Source of the DNA: Bacillota bacterium
GTDB taxonomy: Bacteria > Bacillota > Bacilli > Alicyclobacillales > SLC66
DNA length: 16,858 bases
Reading direction: 5' to 3'
NCBI GenBank assembly: GCA_021821185.1
Contig: JAKACU010000043.1
Span: forward strand, 1-16,858
Shown piece by piece: positions 8,835 to 16,858 of this stretch (the stretch's first letter is position 1; each line of letters starts with the position of its first letter). The position numbers and the translations under genes are program-made. The notes under the pieces are model-generated. The model was not told where the DNA came from, did not search any database, and worked only from the letters and a program-made list of their open reading frames with translations.

Positions 8835-10169
8835 GTGCAAGATTCCAACCATTCATCTATCGATCAACAACAACATAACGTATCCGCTGTAGCAATCGTT
8901 GGACTCGGTTTTATCGGGCTCCCACTTTCGATGTCTTATACGCGCAATCACTATAAGGTCATTGGCCTTGATGTCAATGAGGCGCATATTCAACGTTTGC
9001 AGCAAGGAATCACCGACAGCATTGAAAGCTATGATGGTCATACACTCCAATATTATCTGCAAGATGCCTTACAAAATAACCTCTTTATACCAACTACAGA
9101 CTATGCAAAGGCAGCTCAAGAAGTTAGCGCCTATATCGTTACGGTGGGCATTCCGATCATTCAAGGTGTGCCTTATTATGACGCTTTAGAGTCGGCCACC
9201 AAGGAGCTTGCCAAAGTCGTAAAACCTGGCGACTTGATCCTCTACCGTAGTACCCACGTGCCTGGAACCGTCCGCGAACGTTTGATCCCACTTTTACAAA
9301 GCATCAGCCCTTATCAGATCGGCGTCGATGTGCACATCGCTTACGCACCAGAACGCGTCGCAGAAGGCCGGGCCATGGAAGAATTCCAGACCGTGGATGT
9401 ACTTATTGGTGGTATGAACCAAGCAAGCATAGAACATGCCAAAGAAGTTTTACGTCGAATTAACCGCGCCACATTCCATGAGACATCTTCCATGGAGATG
9501 GCGGAAACAGTTAAAGTGGTGGAAAATGTGCAACGCGATGTGAATATCGCGATGGTGCAAGAAATTGCACAGTTAGCCCAAGCAACAGGGCTTCGTACAA
9601 GCGAATTGATTCGATTAGCGAACACCCACCCACGCGTCAACCTTTTGACACCAGGGGCGGGCGTAGGTGGCTACTGCATTCCTAATGCCTATTATTATCT
9701 GCAACATAAAGCCGATGCCGTGGACCTCAATTTACCGATCTTATCGACGGCAAGAAAGACCAATGATTATGTACCTAATGCGATCTTAAGCCGCATAGAC
9801 CATAAGCTTGGGGGCATTGATTTTACACAGACGCGGTTTGCAGTCCTTGGGCTTGCAATGAAAAACTTCTCCAATGACGACCGCATCAGCCCGAGTGTTA
9901 CCTTGATTGAAGAACTATTGCATCGCGGCGCAAAGGTAACGGCTTATGATCCATTGGTATCTGTGGATCATCACGACTTTTCGGTGCCCACACTCGAAGC
10001 TTGCCTTGGCGACGCCGATGTCATACTTGTCACCATTCGGCAAGAACACTGGGACAGTATGGCATTGTCGATGCTTTTACAGATGGCTCCATCTTGCCGT
10101 TTGGTGTTTGATGCTTGTGAAGCGATCGTCCATGATGGCCTGTCCGATACGCCGTTATTGCGTATCTGA
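8835..10169 (+). CDS. Nucleotide-sugar dehydrogenase (UDP-ManNAc / UDP-glucose 6-dehydrogenase family, WecC-like)
   Basis: This 444-residue NAD-dependent enzyme would oxidise the C6 hydroxyl of a UDP-sugar to a carboxylate, making a uronic-acid donor for surface polysaccharide. It shows the N-terminal Rossmann motif GLGFIG (23-28), the VGIPI loop, APERVAEG (171-178), the middle-domain EMAETVKVVENVQRDVN run with Lys227 and Asn231, the thiol site GAGVGGYCIPNAYYYL with catalytic Cys281, and the C-terminal LGLAMKNFSNDDRISPS. The APERV..G wording and the Tyr-rich stretch after the Cys resemble UDP-N-acetylmannosamine dehydrogenases more than TuaD/Ugd enzymes, but sequence alone does not fix the substrate and no epimerase gene is adjacent. 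It starts with GTG behind AGGAGG. It leads an operon with the glycosyltransferase 11 bases downstream. Confidence 0.88.
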   Translation: MQDSNHSSIDQQQHNVSAVAIVGLGFIGLPLSMSYTRNHYKVIGLDVNEAHIQRLQQGITDSIESYDGHTLQYYLQDALQNNLFIPTTDYAKAAQEVSAYIVTVGIPIIQGVPYYDALESATKELAKVVKPGDLILYRSTHVPGTVRERLIPLLQSISPYQIGVDVHIAYAPERVAEGRAMEEFQTVDVLIGGMNQASIEHAKEVLRRINRATFHETSSMEMAETVKVVENVQRDVNIAMVQEIAQLAQATGLRTSELIRLANTHPRVNLLTPGAGVGGYCIPNAYYYLQHKADAVDLNLPILSTARKTNDYVPNAILSRIDHKLGGIDFTQTRFAVLGLAMKNFSNDDRISPSVTLIEELLHRGAKVTAYDPLVSVDHHDFSVPTLEACLGDADVILVTIRQEHWDSMALSMLLQMAPSCRLVFDACEAIVHDGLSDTPLLRI

Positions 10170-10180
10170 GGAGGCCTTCT

Positions 10181-11524
10181 ATGCTAGCTAAAAAAAACGT
10201 CTTACTTATCGCACACGAATTTCCACCGATCGGCGGCGTCGGCGTACAGCGCCCATTTAAGTTTGCCCAATATCTCAAAGAATTTGGCTGGAACCCAATC
10301 GTTCTTACCCAAGTTGCACGTTACAGTGCGACTTGGGATGCTTCGTTGCTTGACGCGTTATCCGATGTTCCTATCTATCGCGCCAATGACCCTATGACGC
10401 ATATGCAATCGAGACTACGAAAAAAGGATCAAAGTGCAACGACATCAACCACCACAACGTCATCATCTACAACCATGTCATCACCCAGCTTAAAACGCAA
10501 AATCATCAGCACAGGCAAACGTGTCAAAGATGCGCTACTGATCCCTGACGAAACGATGTTGTGGATCAATCAAGCCGTAGCACTTGGTTTACAGGTCGCA
10601 CAAGAGCAGACCATCCATGCGATCTACGCGACATCGCCGCCTGCCTCTTCTTTGCTCGTAGCAGCTACACTCAGTGAACGCACGGGAATTCCGCTGATCC
10701 TTGATTTTCGCGATCCTTTTGTTGCTAATTTACATCGCAAGCAAGAGGGTTTTCGCCACCGCATCGATGAGTTTCTCGAAGCATATGCCATCGTTCGTGC
10801 AACACGCGTCATCACTGTAACGGAGTCCTTTCGCCATGACTTTGCCAAACGCTACAAAGCACAGGAAGAAAAGTTTCACGTCATTGCTAACGGCTATGAT
10901 CGTGCCGATCTCACACTGTCGCATGACGTGGTAAGCGACCCTGCGGTGATGACGATCTATTATGGTGGTATCTTATATGGTAAAAGGTCGCCAAAAAGTT
11001 TTTTAGAAGGTTTAGCCGCTGCCATTTCAAGTGGGACTATCCCGAAAGATAAGATACGTGTATATTTTGCGGGCGTATTCGATTATCCAGGCAAGCACGA
11101 TAATCATGACCTCGTGGACAGTCTAGGATTATCAGATGTTGTCCATATCGTCGGCTATGTGGCGCACAGTGCACACGTCGAGTGGATGGCAAAAGCCGAC
11201 GTCTTACTACTTGTGGGCGATCAAACGCATGGTGCAGGAGCGTATGTTCCCGCCAAGTTGTACGAATACTTAGGTATGGGTCGCCCAATTTTGGCCTTGG
11301 TCCAAAAAGGAGAAGCAAGTCGACTTATTGACGAATGTCATGCTGGACTATTGGGCGAACCTGACCGAAGTGCAGACGCCAAACGGGCCATCGAGCATTT
11401 TTACGCCCTCTGGCAAGCGGGCGACTTGGCCAACTGGCAACAAAGTCCGCTTGCAATCATGTACGATCGAAAGGAGCAGTCTCGCATGCTAGCAGAGCAA
11501 CTCGATGCCATCATACATGAATAA
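10181..11524 (+). CDS. Family 4 glycosyltransferase with a Ser/Thr-rich insert
   Basis: This 447-residue GT-B fold protein is likely to move a sugar from a nucleotide donor onto a polysaccharide or lipid-linked acceptor at the cytoplasmic face. The N-terminal HEFPPIGGVGVQRPFKFAQYL (12-32) is the glycine-rich loop typical of GT4 enzymes from exopolysaccharide clusters. LDFRDPF (174-180) lies in the N-lobe, and PAKLYEYLGMGRPIL (357-371) contains the conserved acidic donor-binding helix. Residues about 84-103 are almost entirely Ser and Thr, an insert in the N-lobe that I do not recognise as part of the family. I see no membrane segment. The ATG has GAGGAGG 7 bases upstream, overlapping the stop of the dehydrogenase gene, which may make its donor. 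Its acceptor cannot be predicted. Confidence 0.82.
   Translation: MLAKKNVLLIAHEFPPIGGVGVQRPFKFAQYLKEFGWNPIVLTQVARYSATWDASLLDALSDVPIYRANDPMTHMQSRLRKKDQSATTSTTTTSSSTTMSSPSLKRKIISTGKRVKDALLIPDETMLWINQAVALGLQVAQEQTIHAIYATSPPASSLLVAATLSERTGIPLILDFRDPFVANLHRKQEGFRHRIDEFLEAYAIVRATRVITVTESFRHDFAKRYKAQEEKFHVIANGYDRADLTLSHDVVSDPAVMTIYYGGILYGKRSPKSFLEGLAAAISSGTIPKDKIRVYFAGVFDYPGKHDNHDLVDSLGLSDVVHIVGYVAHSAHVEWMAKADVLLLVGDQTHGAGAYVPAKLYEYLGMGRPILALVQKGEASRLIDECHAGLLGEPDRSADAKRAIEHFYALWQAGDLANWQQSPLAIMYDRKEQSRMLAEQLDAIIHE
10433..10483 (+). repeat. Low-complexity Ser/Thr codon tract inside the glycosyltransferase gene
   Basis: Seventeen codons, residues 85-101, encode Ser or Thr except for one Ala and one Met, mainly with ACN, TCA and TCN codons. 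The DNA is a loose triplet-like repeat of ACC/ACA/TCA units, so its length could vary by slippage without breaking the frame. It probably encodes a flexible surface loop or linker. Confidence 0.6.
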
Positions 11525-13298
11525 TCGCACTATCGCTCGCTACTTGCGCTTACTTGCCTCACTTTTCGAAGTACAAAAAGAACATCATCCTAAGGCCGTT
11601 GCCTATCGAAAAGCTGCCGATACGATTCGTGCCTTACGAGATGATGCCGCAGATACGCCTGACATACAACCACAAGGTATCTCACAAACAATGTGGTCTG
11701 TTATCAAACAACTCATGGAACACGGCATGGATGCGGCCTATACGGCGGCATCCATCACTGTTCCCATGACATTGTGTGAAATTTTAAAATTGCCAGGCAT
11801 TGGACCTCGCACCACGTCGACGTTGTACCACAGCTACCACATTGCATCCTTAGAACAACTTCAAGATGCACTTAGAAAAAAGCAAAAACTACCTCTATCT
11901 CATTCCATACTTACCCAATTGCCCGCAGAAATCACCGCATTACAAGAGCGTGAACGGCGCCTTCCCCTGCGAGTTGCTGAAGCCGCGGCACAAGCGGTCT
12001 TCCAAGAACTCGCCGTCTTACATGGCGTGATCGACTGTGCCCCATCAGGCAGTGTGCGCCGACGAGATCCCTTATCAGATCGTGTCCTGCTCCTTGCCTG
12101 CGTGCGACAAGAAGGCATTGAACAGGAAATCGTCAGCCAAGAAATCGCCGAACAAGTAGAGCATATATTACTAACAAAAAATTATGTACTAACTTCTGTG
12201 GATGACTGGTTGCAGGATCCCGTTCGCTCGATGACGGGACCGATTCGCGCCTTCGCGCGAATCATCGAGCTTGAAGATCACAAAATCCCCGTTTATGTTC
12301 TCTTGATTACGCCACCCTCATGGGCGAAAGCGAATGTCTACCTAAGTGGTGACACACTTCATAATGAGGTGCTGCACCGACTTACAGAACAACAGTCACA
12401 GCTAGACACGAAAACTTCGCCAAAAACCGAACCGAATTCCGAGTATGAGGTCTATGCCAACGCAGGATTACCGTACATCATCCCGCTTCTTCGAGATGGT
12501 GTATCGATGACAAAAGACCCTCAAACCCTCGTTGATCATTCGGATATACAGGGCGATTTGCATATGCATACCACCTACAGCGATGGCCATGATACTTTGG
12601 AAACTATGGTCAAAGCTTGCGTAGATCGTGGTTACCGTTATATGACGATCAGTGATCATTCGCAAGGGTTGACTGTGGCGCATGGTCTATCCTATGATCG
12701 CTTGCTTGAACAACACGAGGAGATTTTGCGCATGCGCGAAAAATATCCGCAAATCATGATTCTTCACGGTTCTGAAGTCGACATTACGGCTGGTGCCAAG
12801 CTCGATTTCCCTGACACGATCTTAGGTCAACTTGATTTTGTCATCGCTTCGATTCACACTGCAATGCGACAAACAAAAGCAGAATTGACCGCGCGCGCCT
12901 TGTATGCCATCCAATCACCGTACGTGCATATCCTCGCACATCCGACAGGACGAATGCTTGGTCGACGCGACTCGTTCCCCCTTGATTTTGATCAGATATT
13001 TAACGCCGCTCGCGAACACAACGTCGCTATCGAATGCAATGCAAATCCTGAACGCCTCGATCTTGATCCGCTACTTTTACGACGTGCTATGGAAGCAGGG
13101 TGTCTGGTAAGTATCGATAGTGACGCCCACTCTGTCGCAAATCTCACACGTATTGAACAGTATGGTATCGATATGGCGAAAAAAGGTTGGATAACAAAAG
13201 AACGCGTAATCAACACTTGGCCTTTAGAGCGACTCATGGCCTGGATTATCACATCTCGCAATAACGATCATGTTTCGCATACTGGCCCAGATGAATAA
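11517..13298 (+). CDS. polX: Family X DNA polymerase/PHP protein with a degenerate polymerase active site
   Basis: The layout is that of bacterial PolX: an N-terminal 8-kDa-like domain, a helix-hairpin-helix (LPGIGPRTT, near residues 96-104), a palm-like middle, and a C-terminal PHP domain from about 348. Residue numbers here count from an in-frame ATG at 11505. The PHP metal residues all appear present: GDLHMHTTYSDG, ISDHS, HGSEVD, SIHT, AHPTGR and DSDAHS. The polymerase core is eroded: the usual SGSxRR..DxD reads SGSVRRRDPLSDRVLLLA, so Asp192 remains but the second Asp is Val194, and the third, normally in VDLR, is Tyr264 in PVYVLL. The second hairpin motif is also lost. EYEVYANAGLPYI, usual before the PHP linker, is kept. 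I therefore infer a PHP phosphoesterase or 3'-5' exonuclease without polymerase activity. The ATG at 11517 overlaps the upstream stop by 8 bases; neither start has a strong ribosome site. Confidence 0.88.
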   Translation: MNNRTIARYLRLLASLFEVQKEHHPKAVAYRKAADTIRALRDDAADTPDIQPQGISQTMWSVIKQLMEHGMDAAYTAASITVPMTLCEILKLPGIGPRTTSTLYHSYHIASLEQLQDALRKKQKLPLSHSILTQLPAEITALQERERRLPLRVAEAAAQAVFQELAVLHGVIDCAPSGSVRRRDPLSDRVLLLACVRQEGIEQEIVSQEIAEQVEHILLTKNYVLTSVDDWLQDPVRSMTGPIRAFARIIELEDHKIPVYVLLITPPSWAKANVYLSGDTLHNEVLHRLTEQQSQLDTKTSPKTEPNSEYEVYANAGLPYIIPLLRDGVSMTKDPQTLVDHSDIQGDLHMHTTYSDGHDTLETMVKACVDRGYRYMTISDHSQGLTVAHGLSYDRLLEQHEEILRMREKYPQIMILHGSEVDITAGAKLDFPDTILGQLDFVIASIHTAMRQTKAELTARALYAIQSPYVHILAHPTGRMLGRRDSFPLDFDQIFNAAREHNVAIECNANPERLDLDPLLLRRAMEAGCLVSIDSDAHSVANLTRIEQYGIDMAKKGWITKERVINTWPLERLMAWIITSRNNDHVSHTGPDE

Positions 13299-13307
13299 CC
13301 CAGATGA
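13286..13307 (+). repeat. Direct repeat CCCAGATGA straddling the polX stop codon
   Basis: CCCAGATGA occurs at 13286-13294 and again at 13299-13307, separated by ATAA. The first copy and the TAA form the end of the polX reading frame. This looks like a small tandem duplication of 13 bases; I see no function for it. Confidence 0.5.
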
Positions 13308-13351
13308 TCTAGCTTAACTGGTGTGGATCCATAAGCGAAAGTATTGCTCAT

Positions 13352-13378
13352 CGATAAAGGCGTAGAGGCACGTTATCG
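13352..13378. repeat. Imperfect inverted repeat in the polX / acetyltransferase intergenic region
   Basis: CGATAA (13352-13357) pairs with TTATCG (13373-13378). Inside it, CGT (13361-13363) pairs with ACG (13370-13372) across a 6-base loop, with AGG bulged on one side. No run of T follows on either strand, so it does not look like a standard intrinsic terminator. It ends 10 bases before the GGGAGG of a small reading frame and could be a hairpin in the mRNA, an operator, or chance. Confidence 0.3.
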
Positions 13379-13398
13379 CCACTGAATTGGGAGGCTAC

Positions 13399-13542
13399 TT
13401 GCAGGAATTCAGGTTGATGTGCCGATTCAATCGAGTTATTCCTTTCAACAAAGCGCAAGATACAGTATCGACACCTGTGACATGCACAGGGCAATCACTA
13501 GATGTTATCGTCGCTTTTTTAAAACAGCATCGTACCTACTAG
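13399..13542 (+). CDS. Possible small protein of 47 residues, not recognised
   Basis: GGGAGG at 13389-13394 is followed after 4 bases by TTG and, in the same frame, by an ATG at 13417. The frame stays open to a TAG at 13540-13542, giving 47 residues from the TTG or 41 from the ATG. The product starts LQEFRLMCRFN and ends IVAFLKQHRTY. It has two Cys, no signal peptide or membrane segment, and resembles nothing I know. It ends one base before the stop of the convergent acetyltransferase gene. In favour of a real gene are the ribosome site and its fit to the gap between two operons; against it are the short length, the spacing (4 bases to the TTG, 22 to the ATG) and the absence of a clear promoter. 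The rest of the 244-base gap holds only the small repeats listed separately. Confidence 0.3.
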   Translation: MQEFRLMCRFNRVIPFNKAQDTVSTPVTCTGQSLDVIVAFLKQHRTY

Positions 13543-14046
13543 TTAGCCTTGACTCACTTTCGCCAAGGTTTCTTCTTCCTCTTGCTCTTGATAAAAAGCG
13601 GTCGGACGAATCATCGCAATTTCATCACAAACAGGAAATTTCTTACAATGAATACAGTCTTTCCAGATCTTGCGGTGTAACGATGCTTTTTCTACGACGT
13701 GAAATCCACAATGATCGAAAAAATGTTGTTGATACGTCAACGCCAATACCCGTGGAATTTCCATCATTGTCGCCGCGTCATACAAAGCATCGACAAGCAG
13801 TCTTCCATAGCCCATACCTTGTACAAATTCCATCACAGCGAGCGAGCGAATCTCTGCGAGATCGTCCCCTAAGATATGCAGGGCAGCCGTACCTACCACC
13901 TGACCTTGATGTTCGATTACCCAAAATGCCGCGAGTGTCTCACAAACCGATTGCCGTGTACGCGGCAACAACAACCCTTGTTGCGCATACGTTTGAAGTA
14001 AATTGACGATGGCATCGACGTCACCGATTTTGGCTTTACGAATCAC
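13543..14046 (-). CDS. GNAT-family N-acetyltransferase, short ArgA-like (likely N-acetylglutamate synthase)
   Basis: This 167-residue protein has one GNAT domain. The start IRKAKIGDVDAIVNLL is the first strand and helix, AEIRSLAV the core strand, and QGMGYGRLLVDAL (76-88) the acetyl-CoA loop. The C-terminal WKDCIHCKKFPVCDEIAM, with Cys131, Cys134 and Cys140, is a tail I associate with the short ArgA-like group (COG1246), stand-alone N-acetylglutamate synthases that lack the amino-acid kinase domain. Its position 27 bases downstream of argJ supports a role in starting arginine synthesis by acetylating glutamate. It starts with GTG, 6 bases after a very strong GGGAGGGG (14053-14060). A different acetyl acceptor cannot be excluded. 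The acidic tail (QEQEEEETL) after the Cys motif is poorly conserved in type. Confidence 0.8.
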   Translation of the reverse strand: MIRKAKIGDVDAIVNLLQTYAQQGLLLPRTRQSVCETLAAFWVIEHQGQVVGTAALHILGDDLAEIRSLAVMEFVQGMGYGRLLVDALYDAATMMEIPRVLALTYQQHFFDHCGFHVVEKASLHRKIWKDCIHCKKFPVCDEIAMIRPTAFYQEQEEEETLAKVSQG

Positions 14047-14073
14047 AGAAATCCCCTCCCCTCATAACGACAA

Positions 14074-15288
14074 TCACGTCGTATATTCCGCATTGATGGA
14101 TACATAGTCATGCGTCAAATCACAGGTAAAGAACCGGCACTGCGCGTCTCCTCTTGCAAGGTCAATCGCAATCACAATGTCTTTTTGCGCCATTACCGAC
14201 TTAGCATCATCAGGTGAAACCTCCTGAAACTTCCCATCCCTAAAGACGATCTGTCCGCCGATCTGCATCGTCAAGCGCTCCCAAGAAATCGTCACGCCAG
14301 AGCGGCCAATGGCAGAAATGATGCGACCGGGATTGAAGTCCTCTCCGTAAAACGCGGTTTTCACCAAAGGCGATGTTGCGACCGTAGCTGCGATCTGCTC
14401 TGCCTCACGTTGTGTAACAGCATGCGACACTTCAATTTCAAGAAACTTCGTTGCCCCTTCGGCATCGCGTACAATCATCTGCGCAAGATCATTCGCTACC
14501 TCATCAAGTGCAGCACAAAACACTGAAAATTCATCATCCTCTGTCGTCAACAGATCGCCTTCACCTGTCGCTAACAGGATGACACTATCGTTAGGACTTG
14601 TGTCCCCATCAACAGATATCGCATTGAAACTCGTCTTTACAGCTTTTGCTAACGCAACTTGTAATGCCGATGCATGGATTGGCGCATCCGTGATCAGCAC
14701 AGACAACATCGTCGCAAGCCTTGGGTGAATCATGCCAGCACCCTTGGCGACTCCGCCCACCGTATACTTTTTCCCATGAAGCATAATCGTACGAAGCGCC
14801 GTTTTCGGTACCGTATCGGTCGTCATCATCGCACGCGCTGCTTCCATACCTGCTTTTGGTTGATCGGACAAAGTGCGTACAAGCGATGGTATGTGTTCAA
14901 TCAGGCGATCCGCATGCAAAGGAATGCCGATCACCCCTGTATGCAACACAATCACTTCATCAGCATGGCAGCCAATCTCTTTCGCTACGGCAGCGGCTAA
15001 AAGTTCCGTGTCAGCGCGCCCTTCGAGGCCGGTGCCTGCGTTGGCATTGCCGCTTGTAATCAGCACAGCCTGCACCGATTTGCCAGCGTGCAGACGCTCG
15101 GATGCACTTTCTACACAGGCGCTTTTAAATTGATTCGTCGTAAAAACACCTGCATATGCAGCTTTTCGATTCACCACAAAAAGTGCCGCATCAGTAGCTC
15201 CATTGGCTTTGATCCCAATCACGCCTGATGCACAACGTACCCCTTTTACATTTGTCATGCTCATATCTTCCATGCCGTCGCCGCCCAT
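14074..15288 (-). CDS. argJ: Glutamate N-acetyltransferase / ornithine acetyltransferase
   Basis: ArgJ moves the acetyl group from N-acetylornithine to glutamate, recycling it in arginine synthesis; in some species it also uses acetyl-CoA. The 404-residue precursor has TSGNANAGTG (78-87), the oxyanion stretch HTGVIGIPL (116-124), MMTTDTVPK (154-162), and KGAGMIHPRLATML (182-195), in which self-cleavage before Thr193 yields the alpha and beta chains and frees the nucleophile. It ends INAEYTT, the standard ArgJ C-terminus. The start is uncertain: the ATG at 15288 has only a weak GGAA, while the in-frame ATG at 15258 (MTNVKG) has GGAAG 8 bases upstream. Whether the enzyme is mono- or bifunctional cannot be read from the sequence. 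The gene lies 37 bases downstream of lacZ but seems to have its own promoter. Confidence 0.95.
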   Translation of the reverse strand: MGGDGMEDMSMTNVKGVRCASGVIGIKANGATDAALFVVNRKAAYAGVFTTNQFKSACVESASERLHAGKSVQAVLITSGNANAGTGLEGRADTELLAAAVAKEIGCHADEVIVLHTGVIGIPLHADRLIEHIPSLVRTLSDQPKAGMEAARAMMTTDTVPKTALRTIMLHGKKYTVGGVAKGAGMIHPRLATMLSVLITDAPIHASALQVALAKAVKTSFNAISVDGDTSPNDSVILLATGEGDLLTTEDDEFSVFCAALDEVANDLAQMIVRDAEGATKFLEIEVSHAVTQREAEQIAATVATSPLVKTAFYGEDFNPGRIISAIGRSGVTISWERLTMQIGGQIVFRDGKFQEVSPDDAKSVMAQKDIVIAIDLARGDAQCRFFTCDLTHDYVSINAEYTT

Positions 15289-15311
15289 CGTTCCATCATT
15301 CGTTGCAATTA

Positions 15312-16858
<1,547 letters not shown>

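Noticed and set aside
13511..13528. TTTTTTAAAA with flanking GCT and AGC as an intrinsic terminator
   Set aside because: The palindrome has no loop and is almost all A-T. There is no GC-rich stem ahead of the T run on either strand.
13419..14006. 195-codon open frame on the plus strand across the acetyltransferase gene
   Set aside because: It is opposite a well-supported GNAT gene with a clear motif set, and its translation is rich in Arg and Ser with no recognisable domain. It is a shadow frame.

Overview
The window comes from a Bacillota chromosome of roughly balanced base composition. The gene families, strong GGAGG-type ribosome binding sites, frequent GTG starts, PurR-type purine operators and the Bacillus-like order purB-C-S-Q-L-F-M-N-H point to a Bacillales relative. 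The Alicyclobacillaceae are my guess from the overall flavour; the sequence alone does not prove it.

Region 1 (1-8609, minus strand) is a compact de novo purine operon: purB, purC, purS, purQ, purL, purF, purM, purN and the start of purH, which runs off the left edge. Neighbouring genes overlap or are separated by at most 11 bases, so translation is probably coupled along the transcript. Together they cover PRPP amination (PurF), GAR formylation (PurN), the PurS/PurQ/PurL FGAM synthase, AIR synthesis (PurM), SAICAR synthesis (PurC), fumarate release (PurB) and the IMP-forming steps (PurH). purE and purK, which usually lead this operon in Bacillus, are absent from its head. purD is not in view.

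Region 2 (8610-8834) is a divergent control region. It holds an inverted pair of PurBox-like sites, a candidate purB promoter pointing left and a good sigma-A-like promoter pointing right.

Region 3 (8835-13298, plus strand) is a three-gene operon: a UDP-ManNAc/UDP-glucose dehydrogenase-type nucleotide-sugar dehydrogenase, a family 4 glycosyltransferase with a Ser/Thr-rich insert, and a family X DNA polymerase homologue. The polymerase active site of the last protein is eroded (two of the three catalytic aspartates are replaced), but its C-terminal PHP metal site looks complete. This is the most unusual gene in the window.

Region 4 (13299-13542) lies between convergent operons. It holds a small imperfect inverted repeat and a 47-codon reading frame behind a strong Shine-Dalgarno sequence, and no convincing terminator.

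Region 5 (13543-16858, minus strand) has the C-terminal half of a GH2 beta-galactosidase, then argJ, then a short ArgA-like acetyltransferase. A candidate promoter and an ARG-box-like site sit at the lacZ/argJ junction, suggesting that the two arginine genes form their own unit.

I saw no tRNA, rRNA, CRISPR array, insertion sequence or riboswitch.
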